Shown: positions 9,511 to 18,232, numbered from the stretch's first letter. The stretch is DNA of 20,632 bases from Sphaeroforma sirkka (GCA_001586965.3 LUCW03001688.1:1-20632); one strand, 5' to 3'. Notes: a model not told the origin generated them from the letters alone. Numbers and translations: made by a program.

Positions 9511-10067
9511 TTGGTGATTTACTAAGTGATGAGGATCACCAGTTGATTAAGGAGGGTGCTATTTGCGAGCTGAAGAAGAGTATCTATGGACTCAAGCAAG
9601 CCGGATTATGTTGGTTTGTGCGCTTCAGAGATTTCCTCGTTAATGATGTTGGATTCCGGCCAAGTCTTACGGACCCTTGTCTCTTTATTCGGAAGAACTG
9701 CTTTCTGGTACTTTATGTTGATGACGGTTTGATATTTTCGACTTCACGTCGAATGGGGGAGAAGATATTGAAGAAGATCGAGACAGAGTTCGACGTCAAG
9801 TCGATGTGGTCTCCACGGTTTTTCCTCGGATGGAAAATTGATATGTCTGAAAGAGGAATTTTCATCTTGCAGCCGGCATATATTGAGAAGCTAGCGAAGA
9901 AGTATGGACCATTGAAAAGGGTCAGTACACCTATGAGTACATCTTTCGACGTGAATCGGCCTGGTACATTGGTGCAGGATTCAGACTACCGTGGTATCAT
10001 AGGTTCCCTTATGTTTGCAGCTGTGGGTACGCGTCCTGATATTGCTTTTTTGCGACAAGTTCACTGA
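9365..10067 (+). pseudogene. pol: copia reverse transcriptase, central part
   Basis: RT copies element RNA into DNA. The frame open from 9297 contains real RT only from about 9365: LDVLQFDVKTAFF (first catalytic Asp), HGNLEEYVCSEIPTGF, KKSIYGLKQAGLCWF, CLFIRKN and LYVDDG at 9709-9726 (catalytic Asp pair). FFLGWKIDM and YIEKLAKKYG then lead to VGTRPDIAF, the conserved end of the copia RT region. A nine-T run at 9444-9452 adds a Phe codon; the opposite-strand copy has seven. The ORF ends at 10067 because the frame slips in the T-run near 10046-10051, and the downstream frame continues with ATSSLSRYLDQPTK. Confidence 0.9.
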
Positions 10068-10687
10068 GCCGATACCTTGACCAGCCGACTAAGGCGAGAG
10101 AGGCTGCCGCAAGAAATCTGTGCGGATACTTGGAGGCTACCAAACACTGGGGAATCTTCTATGAAGCCGGGAACGACTTGAAACTTTGTGCGTATGCCGA
10201 TGCAAGCTATGGGGGGGAGAAAGACAAGCGATCTCGTTCTGGCTATCTGGTATTCATCACAAATGCCCCAGTCTACTGGGGGGCGCGCCGTCAGACACTT
10301 GTCACCCTAAGTACTTCTGAGGCAGAGTATGTCAGTCTTGCAGAGTCTTGCCGTGACGTAAAAACTGCTTTGAATTTGCTATCTGAGCTAGGACGAGCCT
10401 CTGATCAATCTGTAGTTTGTTACGAGGACAATCAGACTGCTAAGAAGATGGCTGAGGAATTGACCACCAAGCGCAGTAAGCATATTGATATCAAATATCA
10501 TTATGTGCGAGAGTTGTGCGCAAAGAAGATCATCTCATTGGAGGACTGCCGGTCTGAGTTGATGGTTGCTGATGCCTTGACCAAGGCATTGCCTAAGGTT
10601 GCTTTCGTGAAGCACCGAAGTCATATGATGAAACGCCGCTGCTACCGATGTGCTGTCGTGTCTACATCTCTTTGTCGTTGTGGCTAG
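10052..10687 (+). pseudogene. pol: copia RT end and RNase H
   Basis: RNase H removes the RNA strand during cDNA synthesis. The frame resumes right after the T-run (ATSSLSRYLDQPTK, EATKHWGIFYEAG). It contains the copia RNase H residues: Asp in CAYADASYGG, Glu in LSTSEAEYVSL, Asp in VCYEDNQTAKKM and Asp in MVADALTKALP. The KHIDIKYHYVRE block is also typical. The stop is TAG at 10685-10687, 59 bases before the 3' LTR. This part is missing from every minus-strand copy in the window, so only this element could have supplied RNase H. It lacks an ATG at the true domain start because it is polyprotein sequence. Confidence 0.9.
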
Positions 10688-10746
10688 TTTGTGGGGAGAT
10701 ACATATCGAATGATGTCCGATGACTATGTCTTGCGTCCATGGGGAG
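10688..10746 (+). other. copia 3' UTR and polypurine tract
   Basis: Short spacer between the pol stop and the 3' LTR. It ends in ATGGGGAG directly before TGTAG, the expected position of the polypurine tract that primes plus-strand synthesis (10739-10746). Confidence 0.65.
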
Positions 10747-11200
10747 TGTAGAAAAATCATATTGTCAAAGGTGAATGATGTTTTAAGTGTTGGACTCAGA
10801 CCTAGTCCATTGAGGAACCGGTTATCTAACGATGTTTTTTGTATGTTGTGTTTTACGAATGTGGTTCGTACGCCGATTGTGTTTGACCTATTAAATGTAT
10901 AATTTTGTTACTGGTGTCATTTGATAGGAAATGGGTTTCCCTTTCATATGATACCTTATTCAAGTTGTTTGAGTGAATATTCATTGAGTTATGAGTCTTG
11001 GAAGTTTTAAGTGTATTTGAAGAAATTGTGTTTGTATTTTTAGAGATGGAATCTAAAAATAGATTGCGCACGTCCGTTGGAATTTCTTTGGCAAAGGAAA
11101 TTTTCGAGCCGAAAGGGCCGTTCAATTTTGACGAAAAATAGTATAAATACGGAATACAAAAGTAAATAAAGAGCACTTTCACAGAGTTGAAAAATTCACA
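10747..11200 (+). repeat. copia 3' LTR, complete
   Basis: 454 bp beginning TGTAGAAAAATC and ending TTCACA. It contains TATAAATA (11142-11149) and AATAAA (11165-11170). LINE sequence starts at 11201 on the opposite strand, so the element entered a LINE. The first five flanking bases are GGCTC. The matching target duplication cannot be checked because the 5' LTR end is lost. Confidence 0.9.
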
Positions 11201-11598
11201 GGCTCGTAATCAGATTAAGAAAGCACTTTTCAAAGATGTGTCTGACTATTTGCGTAAGCGTGATGGGGCGGAAGTCGGCGTTGGCTTTCTTTGGGTGCGC
11301 TGTCAGGAGGCTGCAGTTCAGGGCTGCAGGGAAGGTACCCGCCTTCAGTAGCTCAGTGATTGCTTCGGCAAGGAGTCTAATCAATGGACTATTGGCGTCG
11401 GGGCATCCTAATGTCCGACGTTCGGTAGAGCGCTCCACTGCGGCCTTCAGGAGAAGGATGTGGATTCCGTCGAGGTCAGGTCCCTTCTTGGGATAGCGTA
11501 GTATTGCCTCCATTACATCGTCGGGGCGTATGGTAAAAGTAACATCAGGAGAGGGTTCGGTATCCGGTGGAACCACGTATGGGTTTGTAGAGTTGAAT

Positions 11599-11682
11599 AG
11601 GGATAATAATATATTTTTTTAGGGATAATATTATTTATTTAGGTATAATATTGTTTATTTTTGGGGATAATATTATTTAAGG
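11599..11682. repeat. Four-copy AT-rich minisatellite inside LINE ORF2
   Basis: Four consecutive 20-22 bp units of the form AGGGATAATATTATTTATTT (11599-11620, 11621-11640, 11641-11662, 11663-11682). It sits between the endonuclease-RT linker and the RT domain, and its composition is very different from the surrounding coding sequence. Confidence 0.85.
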
Positions 11683-12744
11683 CCTTAGAGTAGCCAACAA
11701 GGGTAGCGCCTGTATCATCGGTACCCGGTATGCAGGGTTAGGGTGGAGACCGTCGTTGGTACGCAATATCTATGAGCATTTGAGCATTGCTTTGGGCGCT
11801 CAGACGTGGGCGGAACGAGTGGTTTGGCAGCCGCTGAACCCGGGGTCTGTTTAAGTCATAGTAGAACTCTCCAAAGATCTTAGTGGCATAGCGCCAGATG
11901 CGGTCGAGGATCCGTAGCAGCCCTTCCGCTGGTCCATGTAAAGCGAGATACGACCGTAGTAAGTTCTGATGCAAACGGATTTCGGCTTGGAATAGTCGTG
12001 CGCGGGATTTGTGGCGTAGGTGATACAGTCGATGGCGATATCGGTTATATCCATGGGGAGGGGAGGCGTTGGTCCGGAGGCGGCGTCATTGCTGGCATTT
12101 GTTGGGGCCGATGGATTTGATTCGTGGGAAGTATCTGGAGATCGAGTCCAAAGGTGTGGTCACCACATATACCGTAGTCCGTCAGCTTATAAGTTTGAAG
12201 GGAGGCGGGGGTGGTAGGTCGATGATACGCATGTTCTGTACAGTTGAGCCGCCAGCATAGAGATAGTCCAATTGCCACGTATTACGCAGAGTAGTCTCAA
12301 TAATTTTCATACGTAGTCCCGTAATTTGTAGACGCGTGGCCATACTTCCGGGTTTTGAAGTTGAAGTCTCCCCACACGACATCTGGTTGGAGACCGCTAA
12401 TATCGGGTGGATTCATGTATCGCCTAACGTCTTCTTCAGTAAGTGATGTGAGTGGAAAGTAGAACACGGCCATATGAACGCCGAAGCACACAGAAAACAC
12501 CGCGTACGGTGAAGAATGTACAAGTTGAAAATTCGATGGGTGGTGTTTGGAAAAGATACCAATACCACAGTGTAATATGCCGTGTAGCGTATATAATTAA
12601 GAAATTTGGTGTTATGCCAGGTTTCAACCACACACATAACATCAAACTGACTTAAAATCGATATAACGTTCAAACACTTATCTGTATGTGCTGCGTTGTC
12701 CATGTTGAGTCCTTGTGGGTTGAAAAGCGTCATCCTCATTGGTC

Positions 12745-12751
12745 CTAACAT
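12745..12751 (-). promoter_or_regulatory. ORF1 stop / ORF2 start overlap (ATGTTAG)
   Basis: On the minus strand the heptamer ATGTTAG contains both the ORF2 ATG (12751-12749) and the ORF1 TAG (12747-12745). A one-frame offset of this kind is compatible with stop-restart translation of ORF2 after ORF1. A second in-frame pair of Met codons lies 12 and 18 bases downstream. Confidence 0.55.
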
Positions 12752-14026
12752 TGTTCATCATCGGTCAATACTACTGGGCTCTCTTCTTTAACGATGTCAG
12801 TCATTTCTATATCATTACCTGTCGTCGAAGAGTCTGTCGTGGAAAGCTGAGGCTGCGTATTGCTATCCATCGTGTCGGATGATTGTGTCGGGGAGACCGT
12901 TGGTATATGAAGTCGTCTGGGTTTCGCACGCGCTGATTCTTTAGCGTTTGCCGGGATCCGCAGGTTAGGTGAGAAGAGGTTTACATCATGCTTTGCTTGG
13001 TAAGCCTTCTGGAGACGACCCGCAGTAGATTGGAGGATGTCTACGTTAGTGGATTGACAAGTGGGCTCAGTAGTATATCCATGCTGCGGGCAAGAATTTT
13101 TGGCGCTCGTTCATGTGTGCAGCGGGCCTCCCGCTTGGTGCGAAGATAGTGGATTAAAGCTGCACTCGTAGCGTCGGGATGTTGTTGGGAGCGGGGGTCG
13201 ATGTTTTCATCAAGCTGCCATTTCCACGTAAGTGCTGCATGTTGTTTCACCTGGGCGACAGCGTTGCTAGGAACACAAAGGCGGATGAAACTGGTGGAGC
13301 TTCCGCGTCAATTTGGCTGAGATACCGATTTAGACGGAAGATACCAGAAGAAGTGGTGGCGATTGAGGACTGGTTGGGCATGCCAATATTTTTCAAATAC
13401 TGAACGGGATGGGGACTTGCCGTTAGGGAAAATTGTTCGGAAGAAGAGCCATACCGGAGTTATGTCATCCATTTCATAAGAGTTTTGTGCGGCATCGGGC
13501 GGCCCACCACTTTCGTCATAAGATGTTCGGGTACTGACGATTGCGGTTAGGACTGAGAAGCTGGTGGGGTCGGGCGTTTTTTACGGCTCGGTTTTGCAGG
13601 TTTGTCCACTTTTGAGCGGTTGCTGGGAGGCTCACTGCTGCTATTGGGCGCCTGTGACCGCGGTCTTTTTGCAGGCGGAGCAGGCGGGCTTGTGGAGCCA
13701 AATCGGAAAGTGTCGGGTGTGTCTTTATCTATAGGTGCACGGGTTTGGGATTTAAGGTCCCAGAGTTCGGATTCAAGGTTGGTTGTTTTTGCACAGAGGT
13801 TAGTGAGCATTTGGTGTATGGTTGATATCCATTGGTCATCAGTCAAAGGCTCCTTGGAGATGGGCCCATCATTGTTCGGGGTTATTTGAGCTGGTTCCAA
13901 AATTTGATTGAGATTGGCCTGTAGAGTACTGACCTGGCCCGAGAGGTTTGTGATCGATTTTTGTATGTCTAATTTTCATTGCTCATTGGGTAAGAAGTCG
14001 TTGGGGACGAACGGTTGGCCTGACAT
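12745..14026 (-). pseudogene. LINE ORF1 (nucleic-acid-binding protein), about 425 codons, broken
   Basis: The ATG at 14026 starts MSGQPFVPNDFLPNE. A TGA at codon 17 (13976-13978) interrupts it, and the frame continues with heptad-like helices (SITNLSGQVSTLQANLNQIL; MLTNLCAKTTNLESELWDLK) that could form a coiled coil. A Pro/Ser/Lys/Arg-rich basic segment (about 13720-13565) resembles a nuclear-localisation or RNA-binding tail. After a frameshift near 13560 the frame runs through DDITPVWLFFRTIFPNGKSP, then shifts near 13325, 13250 and 13044. It ends in a Ser/Thr-rich acidic tail (NDIEMTDIVKEESPVVLTDD) at a TAG (12745-12747). No zinc knuckle is visible. The role follows from position upstream of an endonuclease-RT ORF2; sequence alone would not identify it. 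Confidence 0.75.
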
Positions 14027-14036
14027 TTTTCGTGGA

Positions 14037-14066
14037 TGTGGGACTGTGGGACTGTGGGACTGTGGG
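14037..14066. repeat. Octamer tandem repeat (TGTGGGAC) just upstream of LINE ORF1
   Basis: Three exact TGTGGGAC units plus a partial TGTGGG, ending 11 bases from the ORF1 ATG (14026, minus strand). On the LINE sense strand it reads GTCCCACA repeats. It could be LINE 5' UTR sequence or a marker of the LINE 5' end. Confidence 0.8.
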
Positions 14067-14665
14067 TCCCCAGACTCCCTACTGGATTTTATTTTATTTT
14101 TTGATTGAAAATACAAATTTAAAGTCAACGTTTTGATGGGGTTTGTAGGTTTTTTGAAAGTGGCATTCAGTTCTACGCTGGTGACCTACTGGCCACCGAG
14201 AATTACGTTTCGGAGACGAAAATTTGAATCAAAGGTCCGTCGTGAAAAATAAATATGGGGAAGTGAAAAATAAATATGGGGAAGTACTTCTAGTGAAATT
14301 GTTAAGTAAAGAACAGCTATAGGTACGTCCTGTGTGATCGAAGATATTAAGGCTCTTACCAAGAGGCAGTCCCGATCATTCTTACACAGGCTACCACTGC
14401 TAAATCCTAACTGGCTTAAATTGTATCTTAGTTTATACAACATAGTTTAAAACATAGAAATATCCATCGAGGTTTACATATTTTTCAGTTAATTAGTAGT
14501 TACCGTAGTGTACTGCTTCTAGACTGTCTAATAATTGCTTACTATTCAGCGACAGGACTGTAAGTATTCTATACTACCTCATAGTGGCTATACTACCCTA
14601 AAGTAAGCTACACGCTAGTTACTATACCTAGGCCTTATTAATTTTCTTGCTCTTGAGCTATTACT
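14067..14665. other. Stretch without a recognisable gene (LINE 5' flank / gypsy leader)
   Basis: About 600 bp of moderately AT-rich sequence. It holds a short hairpin (GGTGACC...GGCCACC, 14190-14207), an exact 21-base tandem duplication (14242-14262 and 14263-14283), a small CTCTT/AAGAG hairpin near 14353-14365, and repeats of CTATACTACC before 14600. Its right part precedes the gypsy gag ATG and may be 5' leader or LTR remnant, but I found no TG...CA pair or convincing PBS. An 85-codon minus-strand ORF here (14443-14186) looks like no known protein. Confidence 0.5.
14242..14283. repeat. 21-bp tandem duplication
   Basis: GTGAAAAATAAATATGGGGAA occurs twice in immediate succession (14242-14262, 14263-14283). 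Confidence 0.9.
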
Positions 14666-15972
14666 ATGGCTAAAGGAAATTCTAAAGGCAAGGCAGCTGC
14701 CAGCTCTAAGCCTGCTAAGCCTGTTGAAGTTCCTGAGGTTACTGGGGACACTGGTCCGTCTGGTAATGAGCCTGCCGTTGAAGCTGTAGAGGACGCCGTT
14801 TCTGAGCTTGGTTCTGAGGAAAACTCTGAGGATGACTCGTCGGACCCTAAAGCCTTGGAAGAGGAGGCCTCAACTGCCGCGGAAAGGCTCGCCAGCGTCC
14901 GTGTGTCTCCTAGTAGTGCAGCCCAGGGCCTCAGCTCGCCATCTGACCGCGAAAAGTCAGATATTGGAAAGGCTATATCTCTTGAACAAGTGGAGGGATC
15001 GTCTCGAGATCGACGGTATTACTACTGAAAGTCATCCCAATCGACCTATCAACAAAGATGGCAGCGTTCCATTTCGTGAAATTTCATTGCATGCCTCGCC
15101 ACTGAAAGCCTCATCACCGAATGTTGGGGCGGAAGACGCAAATGTTGGGGACGCCATAACTCGACAACGAGTGGTTGGATCTTCTCAATCTCGACGTCAT
15201 TTGAATCGCAAAGATGAGGTTTTTAAAGGTACTAGCCGCTGCCGCAGTTTCTGATCCCTCGATCTTATCCCACGTGGCCGATATTCTTCCTATACCGAAA
15301 AAAATTATTCCGAGCCGGGATTCGAACTTGAGGCACTCTGGTTTACCAACCAACAGGGTTTCCACTGCCAGTTACCGCTTGTAAAGTGGGTACAACCTTA
15401 AAATTTAATCTCTATAGCTCGGAAGCTACAATCGACCACCCTCTCGCCAAACCTAACCCTGTCAGAGGCTATGATCGTATGGATATCGATGAAGCTTACC
15501 ACCCTTATAACATCGATCCTCATTTACCATCTAACCCTGGTAATCACGACTTTGGTAATCGTCATGCCAGTACCTCACTAGAGAGTACCCGCTCTAGCAC
15601 TGAAGAAGAGGAAGTGAGAACCAGACAACAATGTCTCAGGCTATTACGTTCTGGTATGCAAGTCCTTGAGGACCGTCTATTGAATGACTCTGGCCTTGAC
15701 GATAGGAAAGCGGATAACATTCGCTATCTAATCGATAACAAGAGAAAGGAGATAGACTCCATCTTGGCACTAGCAGCCCGTAGCACTGAGCGTGAACCTC
15801 GTGAACCCTTTGAACCAAGCTTTATAAAGCAGCTAGGTATCGCGAAGGCTGAGGTCGATTTCTCTACCAATGAGAGTACAGTGGAGACACTGAAGGCCTT
15901 TGACCAACTTAAGGAGTCTGCCAGCCTTAAGGATAAGCAGATGATGAATGCCTTTATTCATTTCTATGAATC
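14666..15972 (+). pseudogene. Ty3/gypsy-type gag, plus-strand copy, broken and truncated
   Basis: Starts at ATG 14666 (MAKGNSKGKAAASSKPAKP) with an Ala/Lys/Pro-rich then Glu/Ser/Asp-rich N-terminus. The frame shifts near 15000 (continuing ITTESHPNRPINKDGSVPF), again near 15240, and again near 15385, from where a 195-residue stretch is open: YDRMDIDEAYHPYNIDPHLP, a helical segment (RQQCLRLLRSGMQVLEDRLL, NIRYLIDNKRKEIDSILALA), then FDQLKESASLKDKQMMNAF. No zinc knuckle is seen. Homology to the second copy (19742-20632, opposite strand) stops at 15972, where the sequence passes into inverted RT, so the last about 25 residues of the ORF ending at 16051 are antisense RT. Assignment to gypsy gag rests on the linked protease and RT of the minus copy. 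Confidence 0.7.
15298..15378 (-). other. tRNA-like segment antisense to gypsy gag (left copy)
   Basis: The minus strand contains GTTCGAATCCCGGCTCGG, which strongly resembles a tRNA T-arm (B-box) and 3' acceptor strand. Upstream is an anticodon-arm-like GTTGGTTGGTAAACCAG, and an oligo-T run follows. The 5' acceptor strand and T-stem partner do not pair, so it is not a functional tRNA. It may be a tRNA-derived remnant or a chance match within gag coding sequence. Confidence 0.35.
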
Positions 15973-15979
15973 GGTGTTA

Positions 15980-16799
15980 ATAATTCAACAGAAATTGTTT
16001 CTTGCCAGGATCAATTTCTACCCCTGCTGCAGATACCTTGTAACCAAGTAAGTGTATAGTGTCTTTAGCAAAAGAACACTTGTCCTCGTTAATCTTAATT
16101 CTGGCATGGTTAAGTCGCTTTAAGACTTCCTTAACGAGTTTAGCATGTTCATGTGCTGTCTTTGTAAAGATAACTATATCATCTAAATATACTGATACGT
16201 TATCCTACAGGTCCGCAAATAGTTACATCAGAACTAGTTGGAAGAAAGAAGGTAACATGTGTAAGCCTTCAGGTGCACCTTTAAATTGATTATTCTTACC
16301 TTGCCAAGTAAAGGTAAAGTATTTCCTATGCGGCTCATATATTTGTAATTGATGGAATGCAGCTTTTTTAAGTCTACCTTGAGAAGATAGTCGCACCTTC
16401 CATGTTGCGTAGTATCTTGCTTAACTTTGGTAAGGGAAAACTATGTTGCGGAATTAGTTTGATGATTGGCGACAGGTCTAGTACTACTCTTGTTTTACAA
16501 AACGTTCCATCAGGTTTATATTGATCGACCGCTAAGAGAGCTAAGTCAACTGGGGTTGCATCATAATTGATTTCAATTAGACCCTGTTTTAACCAATCTT
16601 CAATTTGGGGTTTGACAGCGTCTTTGTGTCTCCAACTCACGTAGTTATGTGAAGGACACTCTAGCTTAGAGAAGTCGACGTTTGTTAAGTCAAGCTTAAC
16701 GTACCCGTTAGAGAACATAAACATACACCAGTCAGTTATTGCAATCTTTCTGTTTTGTATACTTAAGTCCATAATTATATCGGTAAAGTGCGGAATCAT
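15980..16799 (-). pseudogene. Ty3/gypsy reverse transcriptase (fingers-palm), truncated
   Basis: The minus strand encodes WLKQGLIEINYDATPVDLAL, VVLDLSPIIKLIPQHSFPLP and KLSKILRNMEGATIF (16799-16381). After a frameshift come VDLKKAAFHQL (first catalytic Asp), FTFTWQGKNNQFKGAPEGLHM and VSVYLDDIVIFTKTAHEHAK (catalytic YLDD, 16202-16143), then LNHARIKINEDKCSFAKD, IHLLGYKVSAAG and VEIDPGKK. This order is diagnostic of Ty3/gypsy RT, which makes element cDNA. In-frame TAA and TAG lie just before YLDD. The usual LPFGL reads APEGL. The gene ends near 15980 in the connection region, joined head-on to plus-strand gag; RNase H and integrase are absent. Confidence 0.9.
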
Positions 16800-18105
16800 A
16801 TATTTGCTTCACCTTCCGGAGGTTTAGGTATCTTTAACATGTTATCATCTGACTGATCTTTATTCGGGTCTAGCCCATTAGGCAGACCAGTGAGAGCTAC
16901 ACCTAAACTTAGAAGATCAGTCATACCTAGAATTAAATCGTTTTAGTACCGGTAAAAGTGCGGAATCATATCTTTTTGCTTCACCTTCCGGAGGTTTAGG
17001 TATCTTTAACATGTTATCATCTGACTGGTCTTTGTCAAGTTTAACGTACCCGTTAGAGAACATAAACATACACCAGTCAGTTATTGCAATCTTTCTGTTT
17101 TGTATAATTAAGTCCATAATTATATCGGTAAAGTGCGGAATCATATCTTTGCTTCACCTTCCGGAGGTTTAGGTATCTTTAACATGTTATCATCTGACTG
17201 ATCTTTATTCGGGTCTAGCCCATTAGGCAGACCAGTGAGAGCTACACCTAAACTGAGAATATCAGTCATACCTAGAATTAAATCGTTTTAGTACCGGTAA
17301 AGTGCGGAATCATATCTTTTGCTTCACCTTCCGGAGGTTTAGGTATCTTTAACATGTTATCATCTGACTGGTCTTTGTCAAGCTTAACGTACCCGTTAGA
17401 GAACATAAACATACACCAGTCAGTTATTGCAATCTTTCTGTTTTGTATAATTAAGTCCATAATTATATCGGTAAAGTGCGGAATCATATCTTTGCTTCAC
17501 CTTCCGGAGGTTTAGGTATCTTCAACATGTTATCATCTGACTGATCTTTGTTTTGGGTCTAGCCCATTAGGCAGACTAGTGAGAGCTACACCTAAACTGA
17601 GAAGATCAGTCATACCTATAATTAAATCGTTTTAGTATCGGTAAAGTGAGGAATCATATCTTTTGCTTCACCTTACGGAGGTTTAAGTATCTTTAACATG
17701 TTATCATCTGACTGGTCTTTGTCAAGCTTAACGTACCCGTTAGAGAACATAAACATACACCAGTCAGTTATTGCAATCTTTCTGTTTTGTATAATTAAGT
17801 CCATAATTATATCGGTAAAGTGCGGAATCATATCTTTGCTTCACCTTCCGGAGGTTTAGGTATCTTTAACATGTTATCATCTGACTGATCTTTATTTGGG
17901 TCCAGCCCATTAGGCAGACCAGTGAGAGCTACACCTAAACTGAGAAGATCAGTCATACCTATAATTAAATCGGTTTAGTATCGGTAAAGTGCGGAATCAT
18001 ATCTTTGCTTCACCTTCCGGAGGTTTAGGTATCTTTAACATGTTATCATCTGACTGGTCTTTGTTTGGGTCTAGCCCATTAGGCAGCCCAGTGAGAGTTA
18101 TACCT
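16689..18105. repeat. Higher-order tandem repeat, 344-bp period, from the gypsy protease/RT boundary
   Basis: Three modules alternate. On the minus strand, A encodes the protease end (MTDLLSLGVALTGLPNGLD), D encodes DQSDDNMLKIPKPPEGEAK plus MIPHF, and B encodes the RT lead-in (QNRKIAITDWCMFMFSNGYV). Left to right the order is B0 D A D B D A D B D A D B D A D A. B modules start at 16689, 17034, 17377 and 17721 (spacing 345, 343, 344), and D recurs about every 172 bp (8 copies). The ancestral order is A-D-B once; the rest is expansion. B0 is still continuous with RT. Copies differ by few bases, so expansion is recent or homogenised. Confidence 0.9.
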
Positions 18106-18133
18106 TGTAAGTATACGCTAGAAAACTGTATCT

Positions 18134-18164
18134 CAACGTTCTCCCTCCTCAGGAGGGGACGTTG
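18134..18164. repeat. Hairpin 1 (CAACGT...ACGTTG, inner TCCCTCC/GGAGGGGA)
   Basis: CAACGT pairs with ACGTTG, and inside them TCCCTCC pairs with GGAGGGG around a TCA loop, with a two-base bulge. Confidence 0.8.
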
Positions 18165-18200
18165 TTCATTTATTAGTAATTATAAACAGTAATCCTAAAA

Positions 18201-18230
18201 TGACTGACTCTTAAAATGAGTCATTAGTCA
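18201..18230. repeat. Hairpin 2 (TGACTGACTC...GAGTCATTAGTCA)
   Basis: TGACT and GACTC pair in order with AGTCA and GAGTC around a TTAAAAT loop, leaving a three-base bulge. Confidence 0.8.
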
Positions 18231-18232
18231 TG

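Larger units (their letters stand above)
1173..9777. repeat. Large inverted repeat of copia sequence (arms 1173-5232 and 5743-9777)
   Basis: The left arm, read on the minus strand, matches the right arm base for base over partial LTR, PBS, leader, gag, protease, integrase and RT up to just after YVDD. Arms are about 4.06 and 4.04 kb. The 510-bp centre holds the 5' part of the left LTR and an RT fragment. The integrase portions differ by one residue in about 285. A transcript crossing it could fold into a long hairpin RNA. Confidence 0.85.
11201..12751 (-). pseudogene. LINE ORF2: APE-like endonuclease and start of reverse transcriptase
   Basis: ORF2 of a non-LTR retrotransposon nicks target DNA and reverse transcribes from the nick. 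The start ATG at 12751 overlaps the ORF1 stop. Endonuclease motifs in order on the minus strand: NPQGL, DVMCVVETWH (catalytic Glu), GIGIFSK, VVWGDFNF (12386-12363), WQLDYLYAGGS (about 12280-12248) and GDHTFGLDL (about 12165-12139). The first RT block is near 11590-11205 (RYPKKGPDLDGIHILLLKAA, LLAEAITELLKAGTFP, DFRPITLTQIVRHIFEKCF). It stops at 11201, where the copia 3' LTR begins, so palm and catalytic YADD are absent. Frameshifts near 12560, 12365 and 12190, and an AT-rich repeat at 11599-11682, further break it. No RNase H domain is seen. Confidence 0.85.

Noticed and set aside
10853..11182. Minus-strand 109-codon ORF
   Set aside because: Lies entirely in the 3' LTR; low complexity and no family resemblance.
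14186..14443. 85-codon minus-strand ORF as a gene
   Set aside because: It spans the 21-bp tandem duplication, resembles no family and has no supporting context.
15298..15378. Functional tRNA-Thr gene
   Set aside because: The T-stem and acceptor do not pair and the anticodon loop is irregular, so only a tRNA-like segment is reported.
15386..16051. 221-codon ORF taken as one intact protein
   Set aside because: Residues after about 196 come from antisense gypsy RT beyond the inversion junction at 15972; it is a chimera, not a gene.
16689..18105. CRISPR-like repeat array
   Set aside because: The alternating units are recognisable gypsy protease/RT coding modules in a eukaryotic retrotransposon, not short repeats with unique spacers.
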